From positions 51,732-115,731 of the forward strand of contig WFOS01000022.1 of NCBI GenBank assembly GCA_015487975.1: DNA of 64,000 bases, read 5' to 3'. The translations under genes were made by a program, and so were the position numbers. This DNA is from Ardenticatena sp. GTDB lineage: Bacteria > Chloroflexota > Anaerolineae > Ardenticatenales > Ardenticatenaceae. Each line of letters starts with the position of its first letter. Position 1 is the stretch's first letter. The notes under the pieces are model-generated. The model saw only the letters and a program-made list of their open reading frames with translations, was not told where the DNA came from and searched no databases. Of the stretch, positions 10,378-19,624 are shown piece by piece.

Positions 10378-11847
10378 TTATGCGTTTGTCTCGGATGGCG
10401 TGCGCGTATGCCAGTCGGTCGCCTGTTCGTAGACGTGTGCGATTTGCAACAGCGTGGTTTCATCCCACGCACGGCCAATCAACTGCAAGCCGACCGGCAA
10501 TCCATCGGCGAACCCACATGGAATGCTGATGCCCGGCAACCCTGCCAGGTTGACAGTCAACGTGAAAATGTCAGCGAGGTACATTTGGATGGGATCGTCG
10601 GTGCGCTCACCAAGTTCGAACGCGGGAACAGGTGACGTGGGACCGACCACCACATCCACTTGCTCGAACGCCTGCTCGAAATCGCGGCGGATGAGGGTGC
10701 GCACCTTTTGCGCCTTCTTGTAGTATTGGTCGTAGTACCCCGCCGAGAGCGCATACGTCCCGAGCATAATGCGGCGCTTTACTTCGGGGCCAAAGCCCTC
10801 ACCCCGCGATTTTGCAAAAAGGTCCCAGATATCACTCGTTTGCGAAGCGCGGTGCCCGTACAGCACACCATCGTAGCGCGCCAGGTTGGATGAGGCTTCG
10901 GCTGGGGCAATCAGGTAGTACACAGGCAAGCCATACTCGCTGTGGGGCAAGGTAATGTCCACAAGGGTAGCGCCCAGCGATTCGTAGGTCGCAAGCGCGG
11001 TCTGGACGGCTTCACGCACGCCAGGGTGAAGCCCGGGGGTGTCGAGCCAATCACGCACAACCCCCAGGCGCTTGCCTTTTACGTCGGCCTGCGCCAATGC
11101 CGCCACATAGTCGGGCACCGGACGCTGCCCAGAGGTCGAGTCGAGCGGGTCGTGCCCAGCGATGACAGAGAGAAGCAACGCCGCGTCGGCGACGGTGCGT
11201 GTCAGCGGGCCGATCTGGTCGAGTGATGAGGCATACGCAATCAGCCCATAGCGGCTCACGCGGCCATAGGTAGGCTTCAGGCCGACGACGCCACACAATG
11301 CGGCAGGTTGGCGCACGCTGCCCCCCGTATCCGTGCCGAGGGCTGCGGGGGCTTCGGCGGCTGCCACCGCGGCCGCGCTTCCCCCACTGGAACCACCGGG
11401 GACGCGGGTTGTATCCCATGGGTTGCGTGTAGCACCGAAGGCTGAATTTTCAGTCGAAGATCCCATGGCAAATTCGTCGGTATTCGTTTTGCCTAGGAAG
11501 AGAGCGCCGGCTTCGCGGAGCCGCTGGACCACAGTGGCATCGAAGGGAGGAACATAGGTTTCGAGCATGCGCGAACCGCACGTGGTACGCACACCTGCAG
11601 TCGAAATCACATCCTTGAGAGCGAGTGGGACGCCCAAAAGGGGGGCGTTTTCGCCCTTGGCGCGGCGTTCATCGGCTTGGCGGGCTTGTTCACGTGCTTC
11701 ATCGGCGGTCACTGTGAGGAATGCGTGGATATGCGGTTCAACTGCTTCGATACGCGCCAGATAGGCCTCGGTGATTTCTTGGGCACTGCTCTCGCCCGTG
11801 TCAAGCAATCGTTTGATGTCAACCAATGTCAAGCGTTCGATATCCAT
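10378..11847 (-). CDS. gatA: aspartyl/glutamyl-tRNA amidotransferase subunit A
   Basis: amidase signature [32 protein letters not shown]. Confidence 0.97.
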   Translation of the reverse strand: MDIERLTLVDIKRLLDTGESSAQEITEAYLARIEAVEPHIHAFLTVTADEAREQARQADERRAKGENAPLLGVPLALKDVISTAGVRTTCGSRMLETYVPPFDATVVQRLREAGALFLGKTNTDEFAMGSSTENSAFGATRNPWDTTRVPGGSSGGSAAAVAAAEAPAALGTDTGGSVRQPAALCGVVGLKPTYGRVSRYGLIAYASSLDQIGPLTRTVADAALLLSVIAGHDPLDSTSGQRPVPDYVAALAQADVKGKRLGVVRDWLDTPGLHPGVREAVQTALATYESLGATLVDITLPHSEYGLPVYYLIAPAEASSNLARYDGVLYGHRASQTSDIWDLFAKSRGEGFGPEVKRRIMLGTYALSAGYYDQYYKKAQKVRTLIRRDFEQAFEQVDVVVGPTSPVPAFELGERTDDPIQMYLADIFTLTVNLAGLPGISIPCGFADGLPVGLQLIGRAWDETTLLQIAHVYEQATDWHTRTPSETNA

Positions 11848-11887
11848 CGTTCAGCAACCTTCTTGAATTGGATTTTGGGAGGGAAAG

Positions 11888-12184
11888 TCAGGCGTGTTCT
11901 TCCAGCACCGTTGGCACGATGACGAAACCATCCTGCGCCTGGGGTGCATTCGCCAGCGCGGCATCGCGTGGCAAAGAGGGGTGGACAACATCGTCGCGCA
12001 TCACGCCCTGAACGTCCACAGCGTGGGCAGTGGGTGGAATAGCGTCTGTATCCAGTTCTTGCAGGCGCTCGGCATAGGAGAGAATGGCTGACAATTGCGA
12101 GCGGAACATTTCTTTTTCGTCTTCTGTGAGTGCCAGACGTGCCAACTGTGCAATGTGTTCAACTTCCTCACGTGTCAAAGCCAT
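11888..12184 (-). CDS. gatC: aspartyl/glutamyl-tRNA amidotransferase subunit C
   Basis: MALTREEVEHIAQLARLALTEDEKEMFRSQLSAILSYAERLQELDTD; immediately before gatA. Confidence 0.95.
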   Translation of the reverse strand: MALTREEVEHIAQLARLALTEDEKEMFRSQLSAILSYAERLQELDTDAIPPTAHAVDVQGVMRDDVVHPSLPRDAALANAPQAQDGFVIVPTVLEEHA

Positions 12185-12366
12185 AAAGCACACCCCATTC
12201 ATTCGTTCTCGAAGTGGCGCTATTATACTCGCGAACGATGAGATGGCGAATGCCATTTGGCACCCAGGCAGAGGTTTCATGTGCAAATAAACATTGTTTC
12301 AAGGCATGTGCAATCGAAAAACAATCAACGAAAGTTTATTCATCTTGTCAACTTCTTGCTGCGAAT

Positions 12367-12394
12367 TTGACAGAAAGTGCTTTTTTCTTATAAT
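12367..12394 (+). promoter_or_regulatory. sigma70-type promoter (TTGACA-N16-TATAAT)
   Basis: Perfect -35 TTGACA (12367-12372) and -10 TATAAT (12389-12394). Confidence 0.8.
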
Positions 12395-12423
12395 GTAGGG
12401 CGTTCGAGGAAAGGATAGTAGGC

Positions 12424-12477
12424 ATGACACGATCGAGTGAATCAAGCAACCAGCGCCGTGAATACGAAAGGGCGTGA
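12424..12477 (+). CDS. putative 17-aa leader peptide MTRSSESSNQRREYERA
   Basis: ATG preceded by AGGAAAGGA; TGA lies inside the 5' arm of the following terminator stem. Confidence 0.45.
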   Translation: MTRSSESSNQRREYERA

Positions 12478-12505
12478 GCACGATGGGCTCTCACGCCCTT
12501 TTTTC
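12467..12505 (+). terminator. Rho-independent terminator/attenuator between promoter and downstream CDS
   Basis: AAAGGGCGTGAG...CTCACGCCCTTTTTT. Confidence 0.8.
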
Positions 12506-12548
12506 TTTGGTCAAAGCCCGTCAGAACAAAGAAAGGATGCGGCAGCCT

Positions 12549-12914
12549 ATGTTTGGATCGAAAACCCCCTTCCTGTTTCCGCATGAAAGCGTTCCGCACC
12601 TTCGTGATTGCCGTTCCGACAAAGCGTGGGTTGACCTTGTGGACCACATTGCCGCCCTTCCCGAAACACACGAAGAGAGCCTGGCATTTCAATTGATGGT
12701 TATTCATATGGCGGGATGTTTGCGCTGTACGAACTATAAAGCGAATCTCGGATGCACTGTCTGTTCACAACGCGCTGTCCGCAACACCAAAGCCCCTATG
12801 AGTACGATTATGCGCTGGTTCAAACGTGCACAAAACGAGGTGCGTCAGTTTCTTGAAACACTTTCCGAAGAGGCCAAAGCCACCGTGAGCGGTGATGACC
12901 GCCGCGCGGCCTGA
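12549..12914 (+). CDS. small cysteine-motif protein of unknown function
   Basis: MFGSKTPFLFPHESVPHLRDC...GCLRCTNYKANLGCTVCSQR (CxxC-x8-CxxC); flanked by promoter/attenuator and terminator; alternative ATG at 12537. Confidence 0.7.
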   Translation: MFGSKTPFLFPHESVPHLRDCRSDKAWVDLVDHIAALPETHEESLAFQLMVIHMAGCLRCTNYKANLGCTVCSQRAVRNTKAPMSTIMRWFKRAQNEVRQFLETLSEEAKATVSGDDRRAA

Positions 12915-12938
12915 CGCATTTGGAATGCGCATGTCTGC

Positions 12939-12966
12939 CCCCGTCTCTCGCAGACGGGGGTTTTGC
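12939..12966 (+). terminator. Rho-independent terminator
   Basis: CCCCCGTCT-ctcgc-AGACGGGGGTTTT. Confidence 0.8.
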
Positions 12967-12980
12967 TTTCTGGGGACTTG

Positions 12981-13667
12981 CTATTCAGGGCGCATCAAGC
13001 CTTCGCGCCAGGCATAGACAGCCGCTTGGGTACGATCAGAGAGGTTGAGCTTGGCGAGGATATGGCTGACATGCGCTTTCACAGTGCGTGTACTGATGAT
13101 CAGACGTTCGGCAATTTCTTGATTGGTCAGCCCTTCTGCGACCAACCGCAGCACTTCGATTTCTCGTTCGGTCAATGCTGCAAAAGCAGGCGGAACGGCA
13201 GCAGAGGAGGATGGCGGCGACATATGGATCGATTCTTGCCGAAACTCTTGCATGAGTCGCATCGCGATATGTGGATGTAATACGGGCTGCCCTTGTGCAA
13301 CACGCCGAATGGCGTCGGCAAGGTCATCAGGCGCAATGGTTTTCAGGAGATAGGCCAGCGCCCCCGCCTGAACAGCAGGAAAAATCTTCTCGTCTTCTGC
13401 ATACGATGTCAACACGACGATTTGGGTGCGGGGGCTATGCTGTTTGATATGCCGTATGGCAGTAATTCCATCCATTTCAGGCATCACCAAGTCAAGCACG
13501 ACCACATCTGGCGGCGTCTGTTCGACAAAGTGTACGGCTTCCTTGCCAGAAGCCGCTTCGCCGACGACGTGAATGTCATTTTGAGTTTCCAAAAACGCAC
13601 GCACCCCCTGCCGAACGACGGCATGATCGTCTACGATGAGAACCGTAATGGGAGAGAGGTCCGTCAT
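12981..13667 (-). CDS. NarL/FixJ-type (LuxR HTH) response regulator
   Basis: receiver VLIVDDHAVVRQGV...VVLDLVMPEMDG; C-terminal LTEREIEVLRLVAEGLTNQEIAERLIISTRTVKAHVSHILAKLNLSDRTQA. Confidence 0.95.
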   Translation of the reverse strand: MTDLSPITVLIVDDHAVVRQGVRAFLETQNDIHVVGEAASGKEAVHFVEQTPPDVVVLDLVMPEMDGITAIRHIKQHSPRTQIVVLTSYAEDEKIFPAVQAGALAYLLKTIAPDDLADAIRRVAQGQPVLHPHIAMRLMQEFRQESIHMSPPSSSAAVPPAFAALTEREIEVLRLVAEGLTNQEIAERLIISTRTVKAHVSHILAKLNLSDRTQAAVYAWREGLMRPE

Positions 13668-15214
13668 GTTGCTTCCCTCGCTGATTGTGCATATGGGACA
13701 TAGGCCATGATATGGGTCCCGTGTCCGGGGTTGCTTCGAATCGTCAATCGTCCTCCTAATGCCCGCACGCGCTCGTGCATACTGACAAGGCCAACGCCCG
13801 CTGTTGCCTCGTGTACATCGAACCCAACCCCGTCGTCTTCGATCGAGAGGAGCACGCCATCAGGGGTCGATGCAAGGTGCACCTTCACAGAATGCGCCTG
13901 GCTATGGCGTTCGACGTTGTTGAGGGCTTCTTGGAGCAGGCGAAACAAGGCGATCTGATGGGGCAGCGGAAGAGGTGGAACCTCATCGACGTCAACATCG
14001 GTTGTGCAGCCAGTATGTTCTGCCCATTGGGCCACATAGATTTGCACAGCCTTGGGCAAGGGGTGATCACGTAATGGCAATGGGCGCAATTCGTGAATCA
14101 ACGCTGTCAATTCTTCCTGGGCATGGCGCAAGAGCCGTTGGGCTTCATGTAACGCGCCTCGTGCACGCACAGGCTCGGTCTCCAAGAGCGCCTGTACCAC
14201 GCCTAATTGCATGCTTGCGGAAAAGAGATGTTGCTTGACGGCATCATGCAATTCACGCGCCAAGCGATGACGCTCTTCGAGCATCGCCACCATCTCGCGC
14301 GTGTGAACGAGATGTTGCAACTGAGCAGCCATCTCGTTCAAGCGCCGCGCCAGTGCCCCCAGCTCATCCTGGGTATCGTCTTGCACCATGATCGTAAAAC
14401 GCCCAGCTTCCCACTCACGGGTTGCGCGTTCCAGTTTTTCCAACCGCTGCGACAATGTACGCGCTGTCCAATAGCCAAACACGGTTCCCAAAAGTGCCGT
14501 CAGGATGATGATGAGCGCGATGGCACGCATAAATGGAGCAACGAAAAGACGGATACGCTCCAAGATGTGTTGCGGCCAGGCGAGGATGATCACCAATGCG
14601 CCTACCGGGGATCTGCTCGATTCGGATACGACAGGGTAGATCAACGCGATTCCGTCACCGAGCGAGATGGTTTGTGCATCGGCCGTTGGGCTTGTGAGCA
14701 GAAGATCGAGTCTGGCCAAGACGTCATACGAAAAGCAGGCAGCATTCAGAGAAGCGCACGCTTGTGCAGGCTCGAATGCGACGATGTTCCCTTGCTGGTC
14801 GACGAATGCCGCCTCTGCGATGAAAGCGGGGGTCAGATCGACCCGCCACGCTGGTTCGGCAGCGTCGGCAGAGCGAATCGTATTTTGGAACACAAGTGAC
14901 TGCAACCATGTATCCAGTGTTTCCGCATCCGTTGGTTCCGAGGCAAGCGCGGGCGCCAACGATGGGATCGTCTCGCGTATGAACACGTCGAGTAGATTCG
15001 CCACGCGATCGGGTGTGATGGTGAGTGCCAAAAAGAGAACAAGGAGACTCCCCGCCAAGACGATTGCGCTGAGCGTAACGAGCGTATACGACCAAGCGAG
15101 TTTCCAGCGCAGGTGCTGTCGTGGTATCAACGTGCGTATGCGCATTCGTATGCGAGTGCGTCTTTGTCGCGGGCTATGCGCTTTATGTTTTGCATCTGGT
15201 TGCTCGACATTCAT
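13664..15214 (-). CDS. HAMP-containing sensor histidine kinase (HisKA_3 type)
   Basis: two TM segments, HAMP, ELHDAVKQHLF phosphoacceptor motif, C-terminal ATPase domain IEDDGVGFDVHEATAGVGLVSMHERV. Confidence 0.94.
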   Translation of the reverse strand: MNVEQPDAKHKAHSPRQRRTRIRMRIRTLIPRQHLRWKLAWSYTLVTLSAIVLAGSLLVLFLALTITPDRVANLLDVFIRETIPSLAPALASEPTDAETLDTWLQSLVFQNTIRSADAAEPAWRVDLTPAFIAEAAFVDQQGNIVAFEPAQACASLNAACFSYDVLARLDLLLTSPTADAQTISLGDGIALIYPVVSESSRSPVGALVIILAWPQHILERIRLFVAPFMRAIALIIILTALLGTVFGYWTARTLSQRLEKLERATREWEAGRFTIMVQDDTQDELGALARRLNEMAAQLQHLVHTREMVAMLEERHRLARELHDAVKQHLFSASMQLGVVQALLETEPVRARGALHEAQRLLRHAQEELTALIHELRPLPLRDHPLPKAVQIYVAQWAEHTGCTTDVDVDEVPPLPLPHQIALFRLLQEALNNVERHSQAHSVKVHLASTPDGVLLSIEDDGVGFDVHEATAGVGLVSMHERVRALGGRLTIRSNPGHGTHIMAYVPYAQSAREAT

Positions 15215-15235
15215 CGCCAATGAGCAAAGCTGTTT

Positions 15236-16006
15236 TCAATGAATAAGGATATCTTGTCGAGTGAACAAGCGAAGATGAACGAACAAGAGGCTCAAGAACA
15301 ATGCGCCCCATACGCCCACAGCTACGCTTCCTTCACGCAGCAATGTTGTATCGTACACTGCTGCTTCGAGCAAATGTTGTTGCAGGGCAAACAAGAGACG
15401 CAGAGGGGCTATCGGGAGTCGATCACCAAAGGCAGCAATCACATAAAACGGCAATAGAGCCCCCAGAATGGCCAAAAGAAGGTTTTTGGTGCGCAAAAAG
15501 AGCAACTGGCCGACAACGACGAAAAGATAGAGCAGGAAGCCAGTCCAGAGATACGCGGCTATGAAACGCACGAGCATGGCAAACACGGAAAGCTGACGAT
15601 CTTCGATGAGCTCTGGTGTAAAGCCAAACAAAATGGCCGCTACCAAGAGCGTCCCCAGGAGGTACGGGAGCATCAAGAAGACAAGTGTGATCCCGGCTGC
15701 GCCAACTTTGGTCAGCAAAAATCGTTGGCGAGCAATATGCTCGATGAAGGGGCGACGAATGGTTTGCCATTGGAATTCGGCTGCCAGCAGATAGACCCCC
15801 GTTGCCACTGCCAGGAAGGGCAAGAACAACACGCTATACAAGTTGAGACTGCGAAGGGTAAACACGGAGCCGGTGGTGCGTATCAATCCAACTTGTGTTG
15901 CGGCATATGCCACAAAGGCTTGAATCAAAATCAGGCATAATGGGGCCAGGCAGATCCCTATGAAACGGCGATTCCGAACGAAAATACGCCATTCAACGCG
16001 CAACAT
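15236..16006 (-). CDS. ABC-2-like multi-TM permease of exporter
   Basis: MLRVEWRIFVRNRRFIGICLAPLCLI..., about 6 hydrophobic segments; overlaps the ATPase gene. Confidence 0.8.
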   Translation of the reverse strand: MLRVEWRIFVRNRRFIGICLAPLCLILIQAFVAYAATQVGLIRTTGSVFTLRSLNLYSVLFLPFLAVATGVYLLAAEFQWQTIRRPFIEHIARQRFLLTKVGAAGITLVFLMLPYLLGTLLVAAILFGFTPELIEDRQLSVFAMLVRFIAAYLWTGFLLYLFVVVGQLLFLRTKNLLLAILGALLPFYVIAAFGDRLPIAPLRLLFALQQHLLEAAVYDTTLLREGSVAVGVWGALFLSLLFVHLRLFTRQDILIH

Positions 16007-16964
16007 GGCTTTCCTCCATGCGAAGATGTGTCGCCGAATTCGATTTGGGTTCTTCGATGGTTTCTCGGATCCCCAAAATGTGGAAAAACGTTTCTTCCAG
16101 ATGAGTGCGTTCCGATTCTACGCCGATCACACGAACACCATGTTGTACCAGGGAACAGATGATCTCGCCTATCGTCTGGGATGTTGGCACATGGATACGA
16201 AGCGTATCGCCTTGTGCCACTGCGCGAAGCCCACACAGGCGCAACACTGATGCAGCCCGTTTTGCATCGTCTACACGCACATCATGTACGCCCGATGGCG
16301 CCATCAGGACCGACAGCTTTTCTTCGCACAACATACGACCATGGCTGATGATGCCGATGCGATCGGCGATTTGTTCGACCTCGGACAGAATATGGCTGGA
16401 AAGCAAGATGCTCATTCCCTCAGCCCGGAGTGCTCGAATGAGCCTCCGCATATCGCGTACGCCATTGGGGTCGAGCCCGCTGGTTGGTTCGTCGAGAATG
16501 AGCAAACGAGGGCGAAACAGAAGCGCTTGCGCAATGCCCAATCGCTTTTTCATCCCCGTCGAGAAACCACCAACTGGACGATGGGCCGCGTCTGCCAATC
16601 CAACGCGCTCCAAATGTGGCCACACGTCCGCCTGTGTCAGTGGCTGGCCGCGGCGATGGGCTGTGCACAATACATTCTCGATTGCCGAAAGATGGGGATA
16701 AAAAGCAGGCGTATCGACAAACCCTTCTATGCCCTGCAAGCGTTCGGGGTGCCCCGGCGCTACGTCATGCCCATGCCAACGGATTGTCCCCGAATCGGGA
16801 ATCAACAAGCCGAACAGCATTGAAAGCAGGGTCGTTTTTCCAGCGCCATTGGGGCCCAACAGCCCGTAAACTTCGCCTTCGTAGACGCGCATATCGAGGC
16901 CATCGAGGGCGCGTACAGAACCATATTGCTTGACCAAATGTTGCACTTCGAGGAGAGGGGGCAT
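15993..16964 (-). CDS. ABC transporter ATP-binding protein
   Basis: Walker A GPNGAGKTTLL; FSTGMKKRLGIAQAL signature; Walker B LLILDEPTSGLDP. Confidence 0.96.
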   Translation of the reverse strand: MPPLLEVQHLVKQYGSVRALDGLDMRVYEGEVYGLLGPNGAGKTTLLSMLFGLLIPDSGTIRWHGHDVAPGHPERLQGIEGFVDTPAFYPHLSAIENVLCTAHRRGQPLTQADVWPHLERVGLADAAHRPVGGFSTGMKKRLGIAQALLFRPRLLILDEPTSGLDPNGVRDMRRLIRALRAEGMSILLSSHILSEVEQIADRIGIISHGRMLCEEKLSVLMAPSGVHDVRVDDAKRAASVLRLCGLRAVAQGDTLRIHVPTSQTIGEIICSLVQHGVRVIGVESERTHLEETFFHILGIRETIEEPKSNSATHLRMEESHVAR

Positions 16965-16976
16965 GGGTATCGCTCC

Positions 16977-18176
16977 TTAGTGGTGGGGTTGTACATTCCG
17001 AATGCCTAGAAGATTCAAGATCCGATAGCCAATGAAACCGGCAAGAAGAACATCGATAAGCCACAGAATGAGCAAGGACGGCATATCGGGCGCCAACCAT
17101 CGATACAGAGACCGATGAATGGCGTACACGACGGCGGTCGTCAGGAGAGCGATGAAAACAAAATCTATCGAGACGACGATCATTTGATCGAAAGATGGCT
17201 TTCTTCGTTTGGTTCGCCACCAATAGCGGAACGAAGCCCAAGCGTGACTCCGAACGTCGATGTCCTTGAAAAGACCTTGGGAAATGATTTGATATCCATC
17301 CGTCGGTAAAAATGGTGAGAGGTTGAACAAGAAAAGCAGATAGTTGATCGTCGAGAACGAGAGGAAAAAGGCTTTCCATGTTCCTCCGAAATCGGCATAC
17401 CATGCTACCAACCAGGCCATATTGCCGAGCAACAAGTTCATCAGCGGCCCGGCTGCCAAGGTGAACAATCGTCTGCGCAAGGGTAACGTATATAACCCAG
17501 GCAATTGAATACTCAGAAACGGCATGACCAGCAAATACAGGCGCAACGTCAAGCGCCTTGGAAAAACACCATCCCGAGACGATACCCATGCGTGGGCCAA
17601 TTCATGCAAGGGAATGGCGAACAACCAGATACTCAGATATGAAAGCACGAGCGAATGCGCGTTCATGGAATGTCGTGCAGACAACCCAGCTTGGAGCATG
17701 GACTTGGCTTGCGCAACATTCGACAGGACGAGGAACACCACCATACCAAGCGATGCGATAACTGAGATGCCAAAAGTGTATTCGAAAATCCGCGCCCACC
17801 GTTGGAGAAACCTTCCTAATGGCGTAAGCGGAAGAGAAACGAGCGTCCAAGAGAGCATCCGAAAGTGCGAATAAAAAGCGCGCGTTTCCTCTTTGCCATC
17901 CTCTTTGGTGAGCCCAGCCTGACACAGCAATTCGACAAATTGCTCCACGTTGGTTTGGATATCATTTTCTCGCAATCTCGCTTCGATTTCTTGGATAGGC
18001 ACACCTTCACGAAGAAGATCCAGAATCCGACTGACAACGGGATAACGCACTTCATCCACAACCAAATACCGGTCGACTTCGATGCTCCCCACCAGATAAT
18101 ACGTGGTGCCGTTTTTGGTAAACAGCGGCCATGATTGCAAATCTGGTCGAAGCTCGAAACTGCGAACCATCGACAT
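16977..18176 (-). CDS. M50-like membrane metalloprotease with N-terminal PqqD-like domain
   Basis: HELAHAW (HExxH), NLSPFLPTDG third-ligand motif, multiple TMs; N-term YLVVDEVRYPVVSRILDLLREGVPIQEIEARL PqqD-like; GGGAGGG before ATG 18176 (GTG alternative 18182). Confidence 0.8.
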   Translation of the reverse strand: MSMVRSFELRPDLQSWPLFTKNGTTYYLVGSIEVDRYLVVDEVRYPVVSRILDLLREGVPIQEIEARLRENDIQTNVEQFVELLCQAGLTKEDGKEETRAFYSHFRMLSWTLVSLPLTPLGRFLQRWARIFEYTFGISVIASLGMVVFLVLSNVAQAKSMLQAGLSARHSMNAHSLVLSYLSIWLFAIPLHELAHAWVSSRDGVFPRRLTLRLYLLVMPFLSIQLPGLYTLPLRRRLFTLAAGPLMNLLLGNMAWLVAWYADFGGTWKAFFLSFSTINYLLFLFNLSPFLPTDGYQIISQGLFKDIDVRSHAWASFRYWWRTKRRKPSFDQMIVVSIDFVFIALLTTAVVYAIHRSLYRWLAPDMPSLLILWLIDVLLAGFIGYRILNLLGIRNVQPHH

Positions 18177-19615
18177 CAGCACCCTCCCATGATGGATTGC
18201 GATTCCAGCCGCAGTTGTCGATAGTGTATGACAAAACGATGCCAGTCACGTGGCGTTTGGCGAATGCGGGCGAGTTCTGCCATCATCGTTTCCAAGACGG
18301 CTTGGATGATCCAGCAATTGATCGTTCGGCCGCCGAGATGGCCGTTTTCGATGGAGTGCGCTCCAAGACAACTTGTGCATACGTGCCGCGCCCAACATTT
18401 TTGGCAGATACGCCGGCAATGTTTGGCATTTTGTTCGTAAAAGGCATGCCCCTTTCGACGATACGCCTCATTGTCAAGTGAATGGAGTGCCGATTGCTGA
18501 ATGAAATTCCTTTTTTCGACGAACATGAAGCAAGGATAGAGATTACCGGCGATGTCGATAGCAAGATCATGGACACCAGCAGCACAGACCAACGGTTGTG
18601 GAATTTTGAGGAGCAAAGTTCGCAAAAGCCCCGTCACGAAGGAAAACAACTTGGGTTCACCAGCGACAAGCGATTGCAAAGCACGCACGGTTGCCGTTTT
18701 GTAGTCTTCTACGAGGCGTTTGCGTTCATCACGTCGCCATCGTTGGGGATCTTGGGCACTATAGGAAGCCGGCACGAGATGAGAATGGTAGATTCCATTT
18801 TCGGCCAAAAACTCGACGATGTCCCATACACGATACCCCTGTCGCATACTGTCCGGACTGTACGTCACTTCTACGGAAAAAGGAATTCCTTCTTCTCGAA
18901 GGTGTCGTAGTGTCTGCGAAACGTGCTTGAAACTGCCCTCTCCCTTCTTGGTAATCCGCGTTCGGTCATGAATCTCCGGGGGACCATCGATGCTTACATT
19001 CAAAAAAATGGCATAGCGTTTCACGACATCGGCAACACGTGCATTCCACACCGTCCCATTCGTCGTGGCACCAAAACGAGGACACTGTGCGATTTGGCCT
19101 TTTTCAGCGAGATTCGTGAAGAATTGGCAGATCTCTTCGATGAGATCGACATTCAAAAAAGGTTCCCCGCCGAAGAATTGCACGCTTGCCACACCTTTGT
19201 AATAGTCGAGGATGTTTTGGATGGCCGTAGTTGCTATTTGCCTGCGCAAGTTTGCGATAGGGCCTCCGTAAGCCCCCCCGGATGCATAGCAGTAGGTACA
19301 TTGCAAATTGCATGCCGTCGTCGTCAAAATCGTGAGTCGGTTCAAAATGTGTGTGCCTTGGCTCGCTTTCTCGAAACGCATCCGGACCCTTTCGCGTTCC
19401 TGTGCGATTTTTCGTTTCATCGCATGCCAATCACGAGATGTATCGTCCGTCAGTGCCGAAACATCCTGCCCCCGTTTTCGCGCTCGAATCCATGCGAACA
19501 GCTCATCGCTACTCTGAAAGAACACCATGCTCTCGGGGTCGAAGACGAACAGGCGTCCATCATCCGAACGAAAAGTGTGCACATCCTTCGATACATCATG
19601 TCCACACATTTGCAT
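18176..19615 (-). CDS. radical SAM/SPASM peptide-modifying enzyme
   Basis: TTTACNLQCTYCYASGG (CxxxCxxC), FFGGEPFLN, SPASM Cys set CAAGVHDLAIDIAGNLYPC...CRRICQKCWARHVCTSC; alternative start 19609. Confidence 0.92.
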   Translation of the reverse strand: MQMCGHDVSKDVHTFRSDDGRLFVFDPESMVFFQSSDELFAWIRARKRGQDVSALTDDTSRDWHAMKRKIAQERERVRMRFEKASQGTHILNRLTILTTTACNLQCTYCYASGGAYGGPIANLRRQIATTAIQNILDYYKGVASVQFFGGEPFLNVDLIEEICQFFTNLAEKGQIAQCPRFGATTNGTVWNARVADVVKRYAIFLNVSIDGPPEIHDRTRITKKGEGSFKHVSQTLRHLREEGIPFSVEVTYSPDSMRQGYRVWDIVEFLAENGIYHSHLVPASYSAQDPQRWRRDERKRLVEDYKTATVRALQSLVAGEPKLFSFVTGLLRTLLLKIPQPLVCAAGVHDLAIDIAGNLYPCFMFVEKRNFIQQSALHSLDNEAYRRKGHAFYEQNAKHCRRICQKCWARHVCTSCLGAHSIENGHLGGRTINCWIIQAVLETMMAELARIRQTPRDWHRFVIHYRQLRLESQSIMGGC

Positions 19616-19624
19616 CCCTCCTTG

